Shown: positions 1-7,214 of the stretch, piece by piece
Layout of the letters: the number at the start of each line of letters is the position of its first letter
How positions within the stretch are numbered: the first letter of the stretch is position 1
DNA from: an uncultured Propioniciclava sp.
Lineage (GTDB): Bacteria; Actinomycetota; Actinomycetes; Propionibacteriales; Propionibacteriaceae
Reading direction: 5' to 3'
Assembly (NCBI GenBank): GCA_937872005.1
Contig: CALMPQ010000453.1
Span: 1-14,210, forward strand
Length of the DNA: 14,210 bases
Position numbers and translations under genes: made by a program
Notes under the pieces: generated by a model
What the model was told of the DNA's origin: nothing
Databases searched by the model: none
Seen by the model: the letters and a program-made list of their open reading frames with translations, nothing else

Positions 1-2156
1 CACCCCACCGACGCCAACGCCAGCGGCAGGACGGCCTCGGCGCCCGCGCGACGCAGCAGCCGCCCGGCGACGGCCATCGTCCAGCGCGAGTCGACCAGGT
101 CGTCGACGAGCAGCACCGGGCCGCACAGCGTCGGCAGCCGCTCGGCCATCGCCGCCGGCACCCGGAACCGCCCCCACACGTCGCGCACCCGGTAGGCCGA
201 ATTGGTCGACCCGCGCAGCGGCTCGGCGGTGGGGGAGAGCTCCAGTGGGCCGAGCAGCTCGAGGCGCCCGGCGCCGGCGATGCCGGTGGCCAGCGACTCC
301 ACCAGCCGGGGACGCCCCACGCTCGGCACCCACGCCACCGCCACCGGGCGCTGCTCCCACCCCCACCCGGCCAACACCCGGACGACGGCGCGCCCCAGTT
401 CATCGCGCACCTCGGCGTCGACCGGCCGGCCGTCGGCGTCGGACGCGAACAGCTCGCGCAGCCGCCCACCCCAGCCCAGGTCGGTGAGTCGGGCGACCAC
501 GCGCCCCTCCCCGACCTGCTCGGCCACGGGGATCTTGCCCTTCACCGGCTCCCCGTCCACGAGCAGGCCGAGCGTGTCGAGCCCCGTTGGCCACAGCGCG
601 CGCGGCGCGATCGGGACGCCCACGTGGTCGAGGGTCTGCTGGGCCCGATCGAGCACCGGCACGGTCACCGCGGTCGGGTACCAAGGCCCCGTGCAGGTGT
701 CGCACCGGCCGCACGGGGCGGCGTGCGGGTCGTCGAGGGCCTCGGTCAGGAACGCCATCCGGCACTCCCCGGGCCCGAGGCGTTCGTAGGCGAGCATCGC
801 CTCCTGCTCGGCGACCCGCGCCGCGGCGACCCGCTCGTAGCGCTCGGTGTCGTAGACCCACGGCCGCCCGGTCGCGACCCACCCGCCCTGCACCGCCTCG
901 ACCGCCCCATCGACGGCCAGCACCTTGAGCAGGAGCTCCAGCGGGCCGCGACGCAGGTCGACCCGCGCCTCCAGCGCGGGCACGGACAACGGGCGGTCCG
1001 CTTCGGCCAGCGCGCCCAGCACCGCGTCGGCCTTCGCCTGCGTGGGCATCGCGTTGGTCGCGAACCAGTGCCAGATCTCCCGATCCTCCACCCCCGGCAG
1101 GAGGAGGACGTCGGCGTTCGGCGTCCCACGGCCGGCGCGGCCCACCTGCTGGTAGTACGCGACCGGTGAACTCGGCGCTCCGACGTGCACGACGAACCCG
1201 AGGTCGGGCTTGTCGAAGCCCATGCCCAGCGCCGAGGTGGCGATGAGGGCCTTGACCTCGTTGCGCTTGAGCGCCTCCTCGGCCGCCTCGCGCTCGGCCG
1301 CGTCGGTGCGCCCGGTGTAGGGCAGCACCCGATGGCCTGCCTTGGCGAGCAGCGCCGCGGCATCCTCCGCGGCGGAGACGGTCAGGCAGTAGACGATGCC
1401 GCTGCCGGGCAGGGTGTCCAGGTGTTCGGCGAGCCAGGCCAGCCGCCGGGCGGGGGTGCCCAGGTCGAGGACGCCCAGCCGAAGCGATGCCCGCGCCAGC
1501 GCCCCGCGCAGGGTGAAGACCTCGTGGCCGCCGGCGGCCATCTGCTCTGCGACGTCGGCCACCACGCGCTCGTTGGCGGTGGCGGTCGTCGCCAGCACCG
1601 GGACGCCGCCGGGCAGCTCGGCGATCAGGTCCCGGATGCGCCGGTAGTCGGGGCGGAAGTCGTGGCCCCAGTCGCTGATGCAGTGCGCCTCGTCGATGAC
1701 CAGCAGCCCGCACCGGTCAACCAGCGTCGGCAGCTGCTCGGAGCGGAACCGGGGGTTCACCAGCCGTTCGGGCGATACGAACAGCACGTCGACCGCGTCG
1801 TCGGCCAGGAGCTGCTCGATGGCACGCCACTCGGTGACGTTGGCCGAGTTGATCGCCGCGGCCCGGACGCCGGCCCGCTCCGCCGCCGCCACCTGGTCGC
1901 GCATCAGCGCCAGCAGGGGTGAGACGATGAGAGCCGGCCCCGAGCCCGCCCGGCGCTGCAGGAGCGCGGCGATGAAATAGACCGCCGACTTGCCCCACCC
2001 GGTGCGCTGCACCACCAGCGCCCGTTCGTGTCGGGCGACGAGTGCCTCGATCGCCTCGAACTGGCCGGGGTGGAAGGTGGCGTCGGGGCGTCCGGTCAGG
2101 TCGCGGAGGACCGCGAGGGCCTGCTCGGCCAGCGGGGGTGTCATCGTTGCTGCCAT
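1..2156 (-). CDS. RecQ-family ATP-dependent DNA helicase with C-terminal phosphoribosyltransferase-like domain (3' end beyond window)
   Basis: An open frame runs 718 codons from ATG 2156 to the window edge without a stop, so the C-terminus is missing. Superfamily-2 helicase motifs are in order: motif 0 FHPGQFEAI (28-36), Walker A RTGWGKS (51-57), DEAH box VIDEAHCISDWGHDFRP (153-169), motif III ATTATAN (189-195), and motif VI YYQQVGRAGRG (334-344). A RecQ-type zinc site follows (C465, then CGRCDTC at 482-488). Such enzymes unwind DNA 3' to 5' with ATP. From about 590 the protein resembles ComF-type phosphoribosyltransferases, with a PRPP-loop-like VLLVDDLVDSRWT (681-693). This domain pairing is, to my knowledge, common in actinobacterial RecQ-like proteins; the role of the tail is unknown. 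Upstream, only a poor GGCGGA precedes ATG 2156, and a second in-frame ATG lies at 2144; translation may be leaderless. The gene is divergent from the FMN reductase gene. Confidence 0.93.
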   Translation of the reverse strand, partial: MAATMTPPLAEQALAVLRDLTGRPDATFHPGQFEAIEALVARHERALVVQRTGWGKSAVYFIAALLQRRAGSGPALIVSPLLALMRDQVAAAERAGVRAAAINSANVTEWRAIEQLLADDAVDVLFVSPERLVNPRFRSEQLPTLVDRCGLLVIDEAHCISDWGHDFRPDYRRIRDLIAELPGGVPVLATTATANERVVADVAEQMAAGGHEVFTLRGALARASLRLGVLDLGTPARRLAWLAEHLDTLPGSGIVYCLTVSAAEDAAALLAKAGHRVLPYTGRTDAAEREAAEEALKRNEVKALIATSALGMGFDKPDLGFVVHVGAPSSPVAYYQQVGRAGRGTPNADVLLLPGVEDREIWHWFATNAMPTQAKADAVLGALAEADRPLSVPALEARVDLRRGPLELLLKVLAVDGAVEAVQGGWVATGRPWVYDTERYERVAAARVAEQEAMLAYERLGPGECRMAFLTEALDDPHAAPCGRCDTCTGPWYPTAVTVPVLDRAQQTLDHVGVPIAPRALWPTGLDTLGLLVDGEPVKGKIPVAEQVGEGRVVARLTDLGWGGRLRELFASDADGRPVDAEVRDELGRAVVRVLAGWGWEQRPVAVAWVPSVGRPRLVESLATGIAGAGRLELLGPLELSPTAEPLRGSTNSAYRVRDVWGRFRVPAAMAERLPTLCGPVLLVDDLVDSRWTMAVAGRLLRRAGAEAVLPLALASVG

Positions 2157-2229
2157 GTCCGCCACTGTTGCACGCGGCCCTGACAAAATTCCCTCCGTCT
2201 CTCCCCTGTCGGGGTGACCGGCCGTGTCC

Positions 2230-2235
2230 TAGGGT
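2230..2235 (+). promoter_or_regulatory. Candidate -10 element (TAGGGT) for the FMN reductase gene
   Basis: TAGGGT fits the actinobacterial TAnnnT -10 pattern and sits in the 127-bp divergent gap, about 50 bp before the GTG start. No good -35 hexamer is seen at 17 bp spacing. A start near 2242 would place a perfect 13-bp palindrome at the beginning of the leader. Confidence 0.35.
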
Positions 2236-2242
2236 GCCGTCT

Positions 2243-2255
2243 GGGCACTGTGCCC
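2243..2255. promoter_or_regulatory. 13-bp perfect palindrome, candidate operator or leader hairpin
   Basis: GGGCAC-T-GTGCCC has two perfect 6-bp arms around a single base. It lies between the candidate -10 and the ribosome-binding site of the FMN reductase gene, where a repressor could act. In RNA it could fold only as a small 5-bp hairpin. In GC-rich DNA such short palindromes also arise by chance. Confidence 0.25.
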
Positions 2256-2269
2256 GAGCCTCCCTGATG

Positions 2270-2275
2270 AAGGAG
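2270..2275 (+). promoter_or_regulatory. Ribosome-binding site fixing the GTG start at 2284
   Basis: AAGGAG lies 8 nt before GTG 2284. No ATG in the same frame gives the conserved N-terminal beta strand, so the site supports the GTG start. Confidence 0.75.
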
Positions 2276-2283
2276 AACCCATC

Positions 2284-2841
2284 GTGACCTACCGCGTCGG
2301 ATACTTCGTTGGCAGCCTGTCGAAGGAGTCCATCAACCGCGTCCTCGCCAACGCGATCATCTCGGTCGCACCCGAGGACCTGGAGTTCTTCGAGATCGGC
2401 ATCGGCGACCTGCCGCTGTACAACCGTGACCTCGACGGCAACTACCCCGCCGAGGCCGTGGCGCTCAAGGACGCCATCCACAGCGCCCACGCGATCCTGT
2501 TCGTGACCCCGGAGTACAACCGCTCGATCCCGGGCGCGCTGAAGAACGCCATCGACTGGGCGTCGCGCCCCTGGGGTGAGAACGCGTTCGTCAACATGCC
2601 GGTCGCCGTCATCGGTGCCTCGCCGGGCAACATCGGCACGGCGGTGGTGCAGCAGAGCCTGCGCGCGGTGCTGAGCTTCCTCAACACCCGCCAGATGACC
2701 TCGCCCGAGGCGTACTGCTCCTACGACGAGGCCGACTTCCTCCCCGAACTGTCGGACCGCACGCGCGAGTTCCTGGGGGGCTTCATCACCGAGTTCCGCG
2801 ACCACATCGAGCGCGTGCTCACCGTGCTGCCGCGGCACTGA
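2284..2841 (+). CDS. NADPH-dependent FMN reductase / NAD(P)H oxidoreductase (flavodoxin-like)
   Basis: A 185-residue protein, the usual length for this flavodoxin-fold family, which reduces FMN or small electrophiles such as quinones with NAD(P)H in the cytoplasm. The phosphate-binding loop of FMN is GSLSKESINR (10-19). The family signature TPEYNRSIPGALKNAIDW (75-92) is intact, followed by the second flavin loop VIGASPGNIGT (109-119). The GTG start is set by AAGGAG 8 nt upstream. The gene stands alone: it is divergent from the helicase gene and followed by a strong terminator before the Nramp-like gene. The physiological substrate cannot be told from the sequence; azoreductase, quinone reductase and chromate reductase activities all occur in this family. 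Confidence 0.95.
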   Translation: MTYRVGYFVGSLSKESINRVLANAIISVAPEDLEFFEIGIGDLPLYNRDLDGNYPAEAVALKDAIHSAHAILFVTPEYNRSIPGALKNAIDWASRPWGENAFVNMPVAVIGASPGNIGTAVVQQSLRAVLSFLNTRQMTSPEAYCSYDEADFLPELSDRTREFLGGFITEFRDHIERVLTVLPRH

Positions 2842-2853
2842 CGAGCCCTCCGA

Positions 2854-2886
2854 CGGCCCGGACGCCCAGCGTCCGGGCCGTTCTCA
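2854..2886 (+). terminator. Rho-independent-type terminator after the FMN reductase gene
   Basis: A perfect 12-bp stem (2854-2865 with 2869-2880) closes a 3-nt loop and starts 12 nt after the stop codon. The trailing TTCTCATGTTGTT is only moderately T-rich, which is usual for GC-rich actinobacteria. Confidence 0.8.
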
Positions 2887-2888
2887 TG

Positions 2889-2917
2889 TTGTTGGCGAAT
2901 TGTTCACCAGCTGTAAC
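2889..2917 (+). promoter_or_regulatory. Candidate promoter of the Nramp-like gene
   Basis: TTGTTG (2889-2894) and TGTAAC (2912-2917) are separated by exactly 17 bp and lie just past the preceding terminator. This stretch is noticeably more AT-rich than its surroundings. Transcription would start near 2924, giving a leader of about 65 nt. TACGTT at 2939-2944 is an alternative -10. Confidence 0.4.
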
Positions 2918-2930
2918 ACGTAGTGGGTTG

Positions 2931-2946
2931 AGAACCGATACGTTCT
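2931..2946. promoter_or_regulatory. Inverted repeat AGAAC-N6-GTTCT, candidate operator
   Basis: Two 5-bp arms lie just downstream of the predicted start of the Nramp-like transcript, a usual place for a repressor. The 6-bp spacer does not fit the actinobacterial LexA box, which has GAAC-N4-GTTC. No regulator can be named. Confidence 0.25.
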
Positions 2947-2977
2947 TTTCGGCGCATCAACCGGTGGCGCTGACTTC

Positions 2978-2987
2978 GAGGAGGAGG
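2978..2987 (+). promoter_or_regulatory. Ribosome-binding site fixing the GTG start at 2992
   Basis: GAGGAGGAGG ends 4 nt before GTG 2992; its first AGGAGG copy gives a more usual gap of about 7 nt. It is the strongest Shine-Dalgarno match in the window. Confidence 0.7.
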
Positions 2988-2991
2988 TCTC

Positions 2992-4302
2992 GTGAGCGAG
3001 CCCATCGATGACGGCCGGAAGGCCGGCCACCACGAACGGGTGGACGACGACGGTGGCGCCGTCGCCAAGTGGAAGATCATCGGCCCCGGCATCGTGGTCG
3101 CCGGCACCGGCGTGGGAGCGGCCGACATGGTCGCCACCCTGGTCGCCGGGTCGCGCTACGGCTACATGCTGTTGTGGGCGGTCATCGTCGGCGTGATCCT
3201 GAAGATCGTCCTCGTCGAGGGTGCGGGTCGTTACTCGCTGGCGACCGGCTACACGATGTTCGAGGGCTGGCGCCGCCTCGGCAAGTGGACCACGTGGTAC
3301 TTCGCCCCCTACATCGTGATCTGGGGCTTCGTCTACGGCGCGTCGGCGATGTCGTCGACCGCGCTCCCGATGGCGGCGCTCTTCCCGCAGGTCCCGCTGG
3401 TGGTGTTCGCCATCGCGACCGGACTGGTGGGCTTCCTGCTCGTGTGGTTCAACCATTACGCCATCGTCGAGAAGGTCACGGCCGCCCTGGTCGGCATGAT
3501 GTTCATCACCATCGTCGCCCTGGCGGTCATCGCCATGCCGAACATCCCGGAGATGCTGGGCGGGCTGGTCCCGCGCCTGCCCGACGACCCCAACGGCATC
3601 ATGTACACCCTCGCCCTCGCGGGTGGCGTCGGCGGCACCATCACGCTCGCGGCCTACGGCTACTGGCTGCGCGAGAAGGGCTGGTACACGCCCAAGTGGA
3701 TGAAGGTCATGCGCATCGACAACACGATGGCCTACGTCATCACGGGCATCTTCGTGGTCTCCATGCTGATCGTGGGTGCCGAGGTGGTTCGCGCCGCCGG
3801 CGTGACCCTGAGCGCCGGTGACAAGGGCCTGCTGGACCTCGAGGTCGCGCTCGAGGCACGCTACGGCGCGTTCGTCGGCAAGGCCTTCCTCGTCGGCTTC
3901 TGGGCCGCGGCGTTCAGCTCGGTCATCGGCGTGTGGAACGGCGTCTCGCTGATGTTCGCCGACTTCATGGGGCGCATGCGGGGCCTGCCCGACGGCCACC
4001 CCGACACCCGGGTGGGCGGCAAGTACTTCAAGTGGTATCTGATCTGGCTGACCTTCCCGCCCATGGTGCTGCTGTTCCTCAACCAGCCCATCGGGCTGAT
4101 CCTCGCCTACGGCGTGCTCGGTGCCCTCTTCATGCCGTTCATGGCGGTCGCCAACCTCGGCCTGCTGAACGGCAAGCACATCCCGAAGGAGTGGAAGAAC
4201 AACCTCATCCAGAACATCGCGCTCGGCATCACCGCGCTGCTGTTCGTGATCCTGGGCGTCTACCAGTTGTGGAACGCGATCCAGCAGGTCCTGCCCAAGT
4301 AG
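2992..4302 (+). CDS. Nramp-superfamily (SLC11-like) membrane transporter lacking canonical metal-binding motifs
   Basis: A 436-residue polytopic membrane protein with a charged N-terminal tail (1-28) and about 11 predicted helices, the Nramp size and layout. Helix 1 begins GPGIVVAGTGVGAADM (31-46), and the helix 6 region is LAGGVGGTITLAAYGYW (209-225). Classical Nramp proteins bind Mn2+/Fe2+ through a DPGN motif in helix 1 and an MPH motif in helix 6. Both are absent here, replaced by glycine-rich segments. Homologues of this type are usually annotated as Nramp family divalent metal transporters, but the substrate is unproven and may not be a transition metal. The GTG start follows a strong GAGGAGGAGG. 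The gene has its own candidate promoter after a terminator, with a possible operator in the leader. Confidence 0.88.
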   Translation: MSEPIDDGRKAGHHERVDDDGGAVAKWKIIGPGIVVAGTGVGAADMVATLVAGSRYGYMLLWAVIVGVILKIVLVEGAGRYSLATGYTMFEGWRRLGKWTTWYFAPYIVIWGFVYGASAMSSTALPMAALFPQVPLVVFAIATGLVGFLLVWFNHYAIVEKVTAALVGMMFITIVALAVIAMPNIPEMLGGLVPRLPDDPNGIMYTLALAGGVGGTITLAAYGYWLREKGWYTPKWMKVMRIDNTMAYVITGIFVVSMLIVGAEVVRAAGVTLSAGDKGLLDLEVALEARYGAFVGKAFLVGFWAAAFSSVIGVWNGVSLMFADFMGRMRGLPDGHPDTRVGGKYFKWYLIWLTFPPMVLLFLNQPIGLILAYGVLGALFMPFMAVANLGLLNGKHIPKEWKNNLIQNIALGITALLFVILGVYQLWNAIQQVLPK

Positions 4303-4313
4303 GCCCGCGGGCC
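4302..4313 (+). terminator. Weak candidate terminator or spacer palindrome after the Nramp-like gene
   Basis: A perfect 12-bp palindrome begins at the last base of the stop codon. As RNA it gives only a 4-bp GGCC/GGCC stem with a CGCG loop and no T-tract, so termination would be poor. Confidence 0.2.
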
Positions 4314-4315
4314 AG

Positions 4316-4321
4316 TAGGCT
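4316..4321 (+). promoter_or_regulatory. Candidate -10 element (TAGGCT) for the membrane protein gene
   Basis: TAGGCT matches the TAnnnT pattern, 31 bp before ATG 4352. It allows the membrane protein gene to be transcribed separately from the Nramp-like gene, with a start near 4328. Confidence 0.4.
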
Positions 4322-4331
4322 CACGCCCACC

Positions 4332-4355
4332 ATGACGGGGGAGAAGGACGCATGA
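4332..4355 (+). CDS. Possible 7-codon leader ORF overlapping the next start (ATGA)
   Basis: ATG 4332 opens a short frame encoding MTGEKDA whose TGA overlaps the ATG of the membrane protein gene as ATGA. It begins close to the predicted transcription start, so it would be nearly leaderless, and its own codons contain the GGGGGAGAAGGA that serves as the ribosome site of the main gene. Leader ORFs with this overlap occur in actinobacteria, but nothing here proves translation. Confidence 0.22.
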   Translation: MTGEKDA

Positions 4356-5026
4356 GGGACGACCTCACCGAACGGCCGCGCAACCCGCGGCCGTTCGGCC
4401 TGCTGTTGTGGACGGTCCTGGTGACCCTCGGCGCCGCGATCGGGCTCGCCCTGCCGGTGGCCGCCTTCGTGGCCTCGAACCGCCTCGACATGCCTGCGTG
4501 GGTGATCTACCCGACCATCGCTCTGGCGGGGGCCCTGCAGGGGCTCGTGCTCGGTGTGGCCCAGGCGTTGTCCTTGCACCGGACCGTCATCGCCGTGCCA
4601 CGGGCCGGGTGGGCGCTCATCACGATGGCCGGTGCGCTGGTGGCGTGGGCGCTCGGCATGCTCCCGGCCACCTTCGCGGCCCTCGACGAGCCGCTCGACC
4701 TGACCGAGCGTCCCCTGCTGTGGGGCGCCGTGGCCGGGGCCGTCCTGCTGGTGCTGATCGTCCCCCTCGCCCAGTGGCTGTTGCTGCGGCGCGTGCTGCC
4801 CGGGGCCTGGATGTGGGTGGTGGTCGAAGCCGTCGCGATCGTCGTGGCCCTCGCCACCGTGTGGGGCATGAGCCTCGCCATCGACACCAAGCGACCCCTG
4901 GCTGACCTCGGCCCCACCCTCGCGGGCGGTGCCGGAGCCGTCGCGCTCGCCTTCGCCCTGATCACCGGCTTCGGGCTGATGATGATGGCCCCGCGCCGGC
5001 AGGCTACGCCGCTGTCGACCAGATGA
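4352..5026 (+). CDS. Six-helix integral membrane protein of unknown function
   Basis: A 224-residue protein with about six hydrophobic segments (roughly 14-40, 50-75, 86-107, 122-147, 152-176, 186-212) and short loops; the N-terminal tail is charged. Two similar elements, GLVLGVAQALSLHR (64-77) and VPLAQWLLLRR (137-147), suggest an internally duplicated three-helix unit with a conserved Gln near a terminal Arg. I do not recognise a named family and propose no function. ATG 4352 is preceded by GGGGGAGAAGGA with suitable spacing. The gene follows the Nramp-like gene by 49 bp but has its own candidate -10. Its last 23 bp overlap the end of the convergent HNH endonuclease gene, leaving no room for an intergenic terminator. 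Confidence 0.85.
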   Translation: MRDDLTERPRNPRPFGLLLWTVLVTLGAAIGLALPVAAFVASNRLDMPAWVIYPTIALAGALQGLVLGVAQALSLHRTVIAVPRAGWALITMAGALVAWALGMLPATFAALDEPLDLTERPLLWGAVAGAVLLVLIVPLAQWLLLRRVLPGAWMWVVVEAVAIVVALATVWGMSLAIDTKRPLADLGPTLAGGAGAVALAFALITGFGLMMMAPRRQATPLSTR

Positions 5027-6308
5027 AGTCGACGCGGGTGACCTGCGGTCGCGTGGGTGTGCCGGGTGGGCGTGGTGCCGTGGTGGTGCGTGTCTGACCG
5101 GTGGGGGTGGTGATCGTGATGGGGGCGTGCGGTCCGGGTCGGGGGAGGGTTTCCCAGCCGGGGGCTTGTTTGGTGTGGTTGCACGCCTCGCACAATCCTT
5201 GCCCGTTCGCGTACGACGTCGTGCCGCCCTCCGCGACCGGGATCACATGGTCGGAATGCCGGATCGGCGCGTCGCACCACGGGGTGCGGCAGGTTTGGTC
5301 CCGGGCCTGGATGAGCATCGCGAGCCCGGCGGGGAAGACGCGCGCTTTCGAGTCCAGGCCGATGAGTTCGCCGCTGGTGGGCTGCTGGTAGATCCTGCGC
5401 AACCAACTCCGGGTCTGCCCGTCAGCCGCTTGGGCGACCAGGCTGCGCGCCGCGGGGGCCGGCAGGTACCCCAAGCCCGGCACGAGGGCCGGGTCACACG
5501 CCTGGTTGAACAGGGTGTCCTCGCTCATGACGAGCAGCACGCCCACCCCGACCGCGTCGGCGGACGCTTGGCCGGTGAGGCGTTCCACGAGGGTGTCGGC
5601 CATCACCTGCCCGCGCGAGCGTCCGTCCCCGGCAGCCTGCGCGCTGCCGGCCGCGTCGTTGAGCGCTTTCAGGCACGACACGCCCTGAGCGAGGGGCAGC
5701 AGGGCGGTCAACCAGGTCATCCCATCCGGGGCCGGCCGCAAGCTCACATTGCGGTCCTTGACCGCGCGTTCGTTGCGGCGGACGAACGCGTGCGGGTCGA
5801 GCCGGTAGGCGATCCGCTGCACCTCGGCCGCCAACTGGCGGGTCCCCCACGACGCCACGCGTGGGTCGGCAGTGATCTCGGCATCGACCCGCCGACGGTC
5901 CGCCAAACTCAGGCAGGCGGTCTCGCGAACGATCACGGTCGCCCGGAACTCCGACAACACACCCTGTTCCAACAACCGATACGTGTGGGGCATCTCTGCC
6001 ACCAGCACCCGCGCGAACCCCAGCCAGCGATCACCCGCATGCGGGGACTCCCTGCGGGCGAACGCCACCGCCGCCGACACGCCACGCCCCAACCGGGCTG
6101 CCGGCACACCAGCTGCCCGTTGCTCGGCGACCAACCCGTCAGCCAACGCCACCGACACCCGCGCCTGCACGGCCGCGGCGGTGGCCTTCAACTCCTCCAA
6201 CCCCGTCAACAACCCAGCCAGGCCCGCGGCGTCCGACGGCAAACAGCCCGAAGCGAGGGCAGCGGCCAAACCGGCCACCGCCTCCCGCCCCAGCTCCTGC
6301 ACGTCCAT
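5004..6308 (-). CDS. DUF222 domain-containing HNH endonuclease (13E12-repeat family)
   Basis: A 434-residue protein typical of a family found in many copies in actinobacterial genomes. The N-terminal two-thirds (about 1-310) matches the DUF222 type: an alpha-helical Ala/Leu-rich start, RESPHAGDRWLGFAR (86-100) and a helix-rich middle. The HNH nuclease module spans about 335-385: a CRTPWC pair (C340, C345), the active-site stretch HSDHVIPVAEGGTT (351-364), N368, and a CEACNHTK knuckle (C373, C376). The motif appears complete. The Pro/Thr-rich C-terminal tail looks disordered. ATG 6308 has GAGGG about 8 nt upstream. Function is not established; links to mobile or repeated elements (REP13E12 in mycobacteria) are known for the family. 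No flanking repeats, integrase or restriction partner are visible. Confidence 0.93.
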   Translation of the reverse strand: MDVQELGREAVAGLAAALASGCLPSDAAGLAGLLTGLEELKATAAAVQARVSVALADGLVAEQRAAGVPAARLGRGVSAAVAFARRESPHAGDRWLGFARVLVAEMPHTYRLLEQGVLSEFRATVIVRETACLSLADRRRVDAEITADPRVASWGTRQLAAEVQRIAYRLDPHAFVRRNERAVKDRNVSLRPAPDGMTWLTALLPLAQGVSCLKALNDAAGSAQAAGDGRSRGQVMADTLVERLTGQASADAVGVGVLLVMSEDTLFNQACDPALVPGLGYLPAPAARSLVAQAADGQTRSWLRRIYQQPTSGELIGLDSKARVFPAGLAMLIQARDQTCRTPWCDAPIRHSDHVIPVAEGGTTSYANGQGLCEACNHTKQAPGWETLPRPGPHAPITITTPTGQTRTTTAPRPPGTPTRPQVTRVDFIWSTAA

Positions 6309-6359
6309 ACGAACACCCTCGCAGGCCCCACCGACAATTCTTGAAGCAGGGCAAAACCC

Positions 6360-7142
6360 CTAGCGGTCGAGCAGATGGCGAGCCAAGTGGCGGTCGTCGT
6401 CCTCGGTCCAGCCGAAGTCGCGCAGCAGGGGCCGGACGCCGCCGAGCTGGGCGAGATGGTCCAGCACCGCGCGCATCGCCTCGGGGCGGGCGGCCAGCCG
6501 TCCCTCGTCGATGTCGCTCGCCTCGCTGGCGTAGGTGGGGTCCGTCCACAACTTCTCGACCACGCGCACGACGCCCTCGGTGGTGCGCGCGTAGTCCGCG
6601 GCGATGACCTCGTCCGCCACCCCGACCAGCGCCAGTGCGAGGGCCACGGTGAAGCCCGTCCGGTCCTTGCCGACCGCGCAGTGCACGAGGGCCGCACCTG
6701 GGGCGTCCGCGATGGCGCGCAGGGCGCCCACAACGCTGTCGGGGCGGTCGGAGAGAAAACCGAGGTAGGAGTCGGCAGTCTCGTCGCCGGTCAACTCCTC
6801 GAACGGGTGGCCCACCCAGGGCAGCGCCCGGTCGAGGATGGTCGCATGGTCGTCCTCGGCCTCGCGGAAGAAGCTGTGGTGGTGGTAGCGCACCTGCGGC
6901 AGGCAGCGCAGCGGCGACGGCGAGCCGGCGAGCTCGAAGTCGGTGCGCAGGTCGATGACGTCGGTGAGGCCCTGGTCGATGAGCGACTGCAGCGCCGCCG
7001 ACGGCAGGCCGGTCTGGTTCTCGCTCCGCCACAGGCGCCGGTACTGGACGGGGCGCCCCGAGGAGGTCGGCGTCCCGCCGAGGTCACGGAGGTTCACCAA
7101 GCCGGGGACCGCGAGCCTGATGGGTGCGTCAGTGCCAGTCAT
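6360..7142 (-). CDS. Protein-tyrosine phosphatase, PtpB-like (Y_phosphatase3 family)
   Basis: A 260-residue protein with the N-terminal signature LVNLRDLGG (15-23), RLWRSENQ (36-43) and VIDLRTDFE (62-70). The catalytic P-loop is HCAVGKDRTG (154-163): C155 is the nucleophile, R161 binds phosphate, and the lysine in GKDR is typical of this class, which includes mycobacterial PtpB and acts on phosphotyrosine and in some members phosphoinositides. There is no signal peptide. I chose ATG 7142 because the NLRDLGG block follows directly and TACGTT ends 7 nt upstream, suggesting a leaderless mRNA. A TTG at 7187 would add 15 residues with no ribosome site. The HNH gene starts 51 bp downstream on the same strand, so cotranscription is possible. 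Substrate unknown. Confidence 0.92.
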   Translation of the reverse strand: MTGTDAPIRLAVPGLVNLRDLGGTPTSSGRPVQYRRLWRSENQTGLPSAALQSLIDQGLTDVIDLRTDFELAGSPSPLRCLPQVRYHHHSFFREAEDDHATILDRALPWVGHPFEELTGDETADSYLGFLSDRPDSVVGALRAIADAPGAALVHCAVGKDRTGFTVALALALVGVADEVIAADYARTTEGVVRVVEKLWTDPTYASEASDIDEGRLAARPEAMRAVLDHLAQLGGVRPLLRDFGWTEDDDRHLARHLLDR

Positions 7143-7149
7143 GCCGGAC

Positions 7150-7155
7150 AACGTA
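7150..7155 (-). promoter_or_regulatory. Candidate -10 (TACGTT) giving a leaderless phosphatase mRNA
   Basis: On the minus strand TACGTT is followed by 7 nt and then ATG 7142, the spacing expected if transcription starts at the A of the start codon. No Shine-Dalgarno sequence is found in that gap. Confidence 0.45.
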
Positions 7156-7214
7156 ACCCCCGTGGGTGTCCGGAGGGGTCCCCCCAAGTGGACGTCGGGT
7201 GAACGATTCCGGGT

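Noticed and set aside
2931..2946. SOS (LexA) box upstream of the Nramp-like gene.
   Set aside because: The GAAC and GTTC arms are 6 bp apart instead of 4, and the flanking bases do not fit.
2884..4179. 431-codon minus-strand open frame opposite the Nramp-like gene.
   Set aside because: The product is rich in His, Asp, Glu and Gly without motifs, and the plus strand encodes a clear membrane transporter.
5127..6344. 405-codon plus-strand open frame opposite the HNH endonuclease gene.
   Set aside because: The Arg/Gly/Pro/His-rich product is a shadow; the minus strand has complete DUF222 and HNH motifs.
6309..6359. Possible attachment site or repeat at the edge of the HNH gene.
   Set aside because: No direct or inverted repeat bordering the gene and no integrase or transposase were seen.
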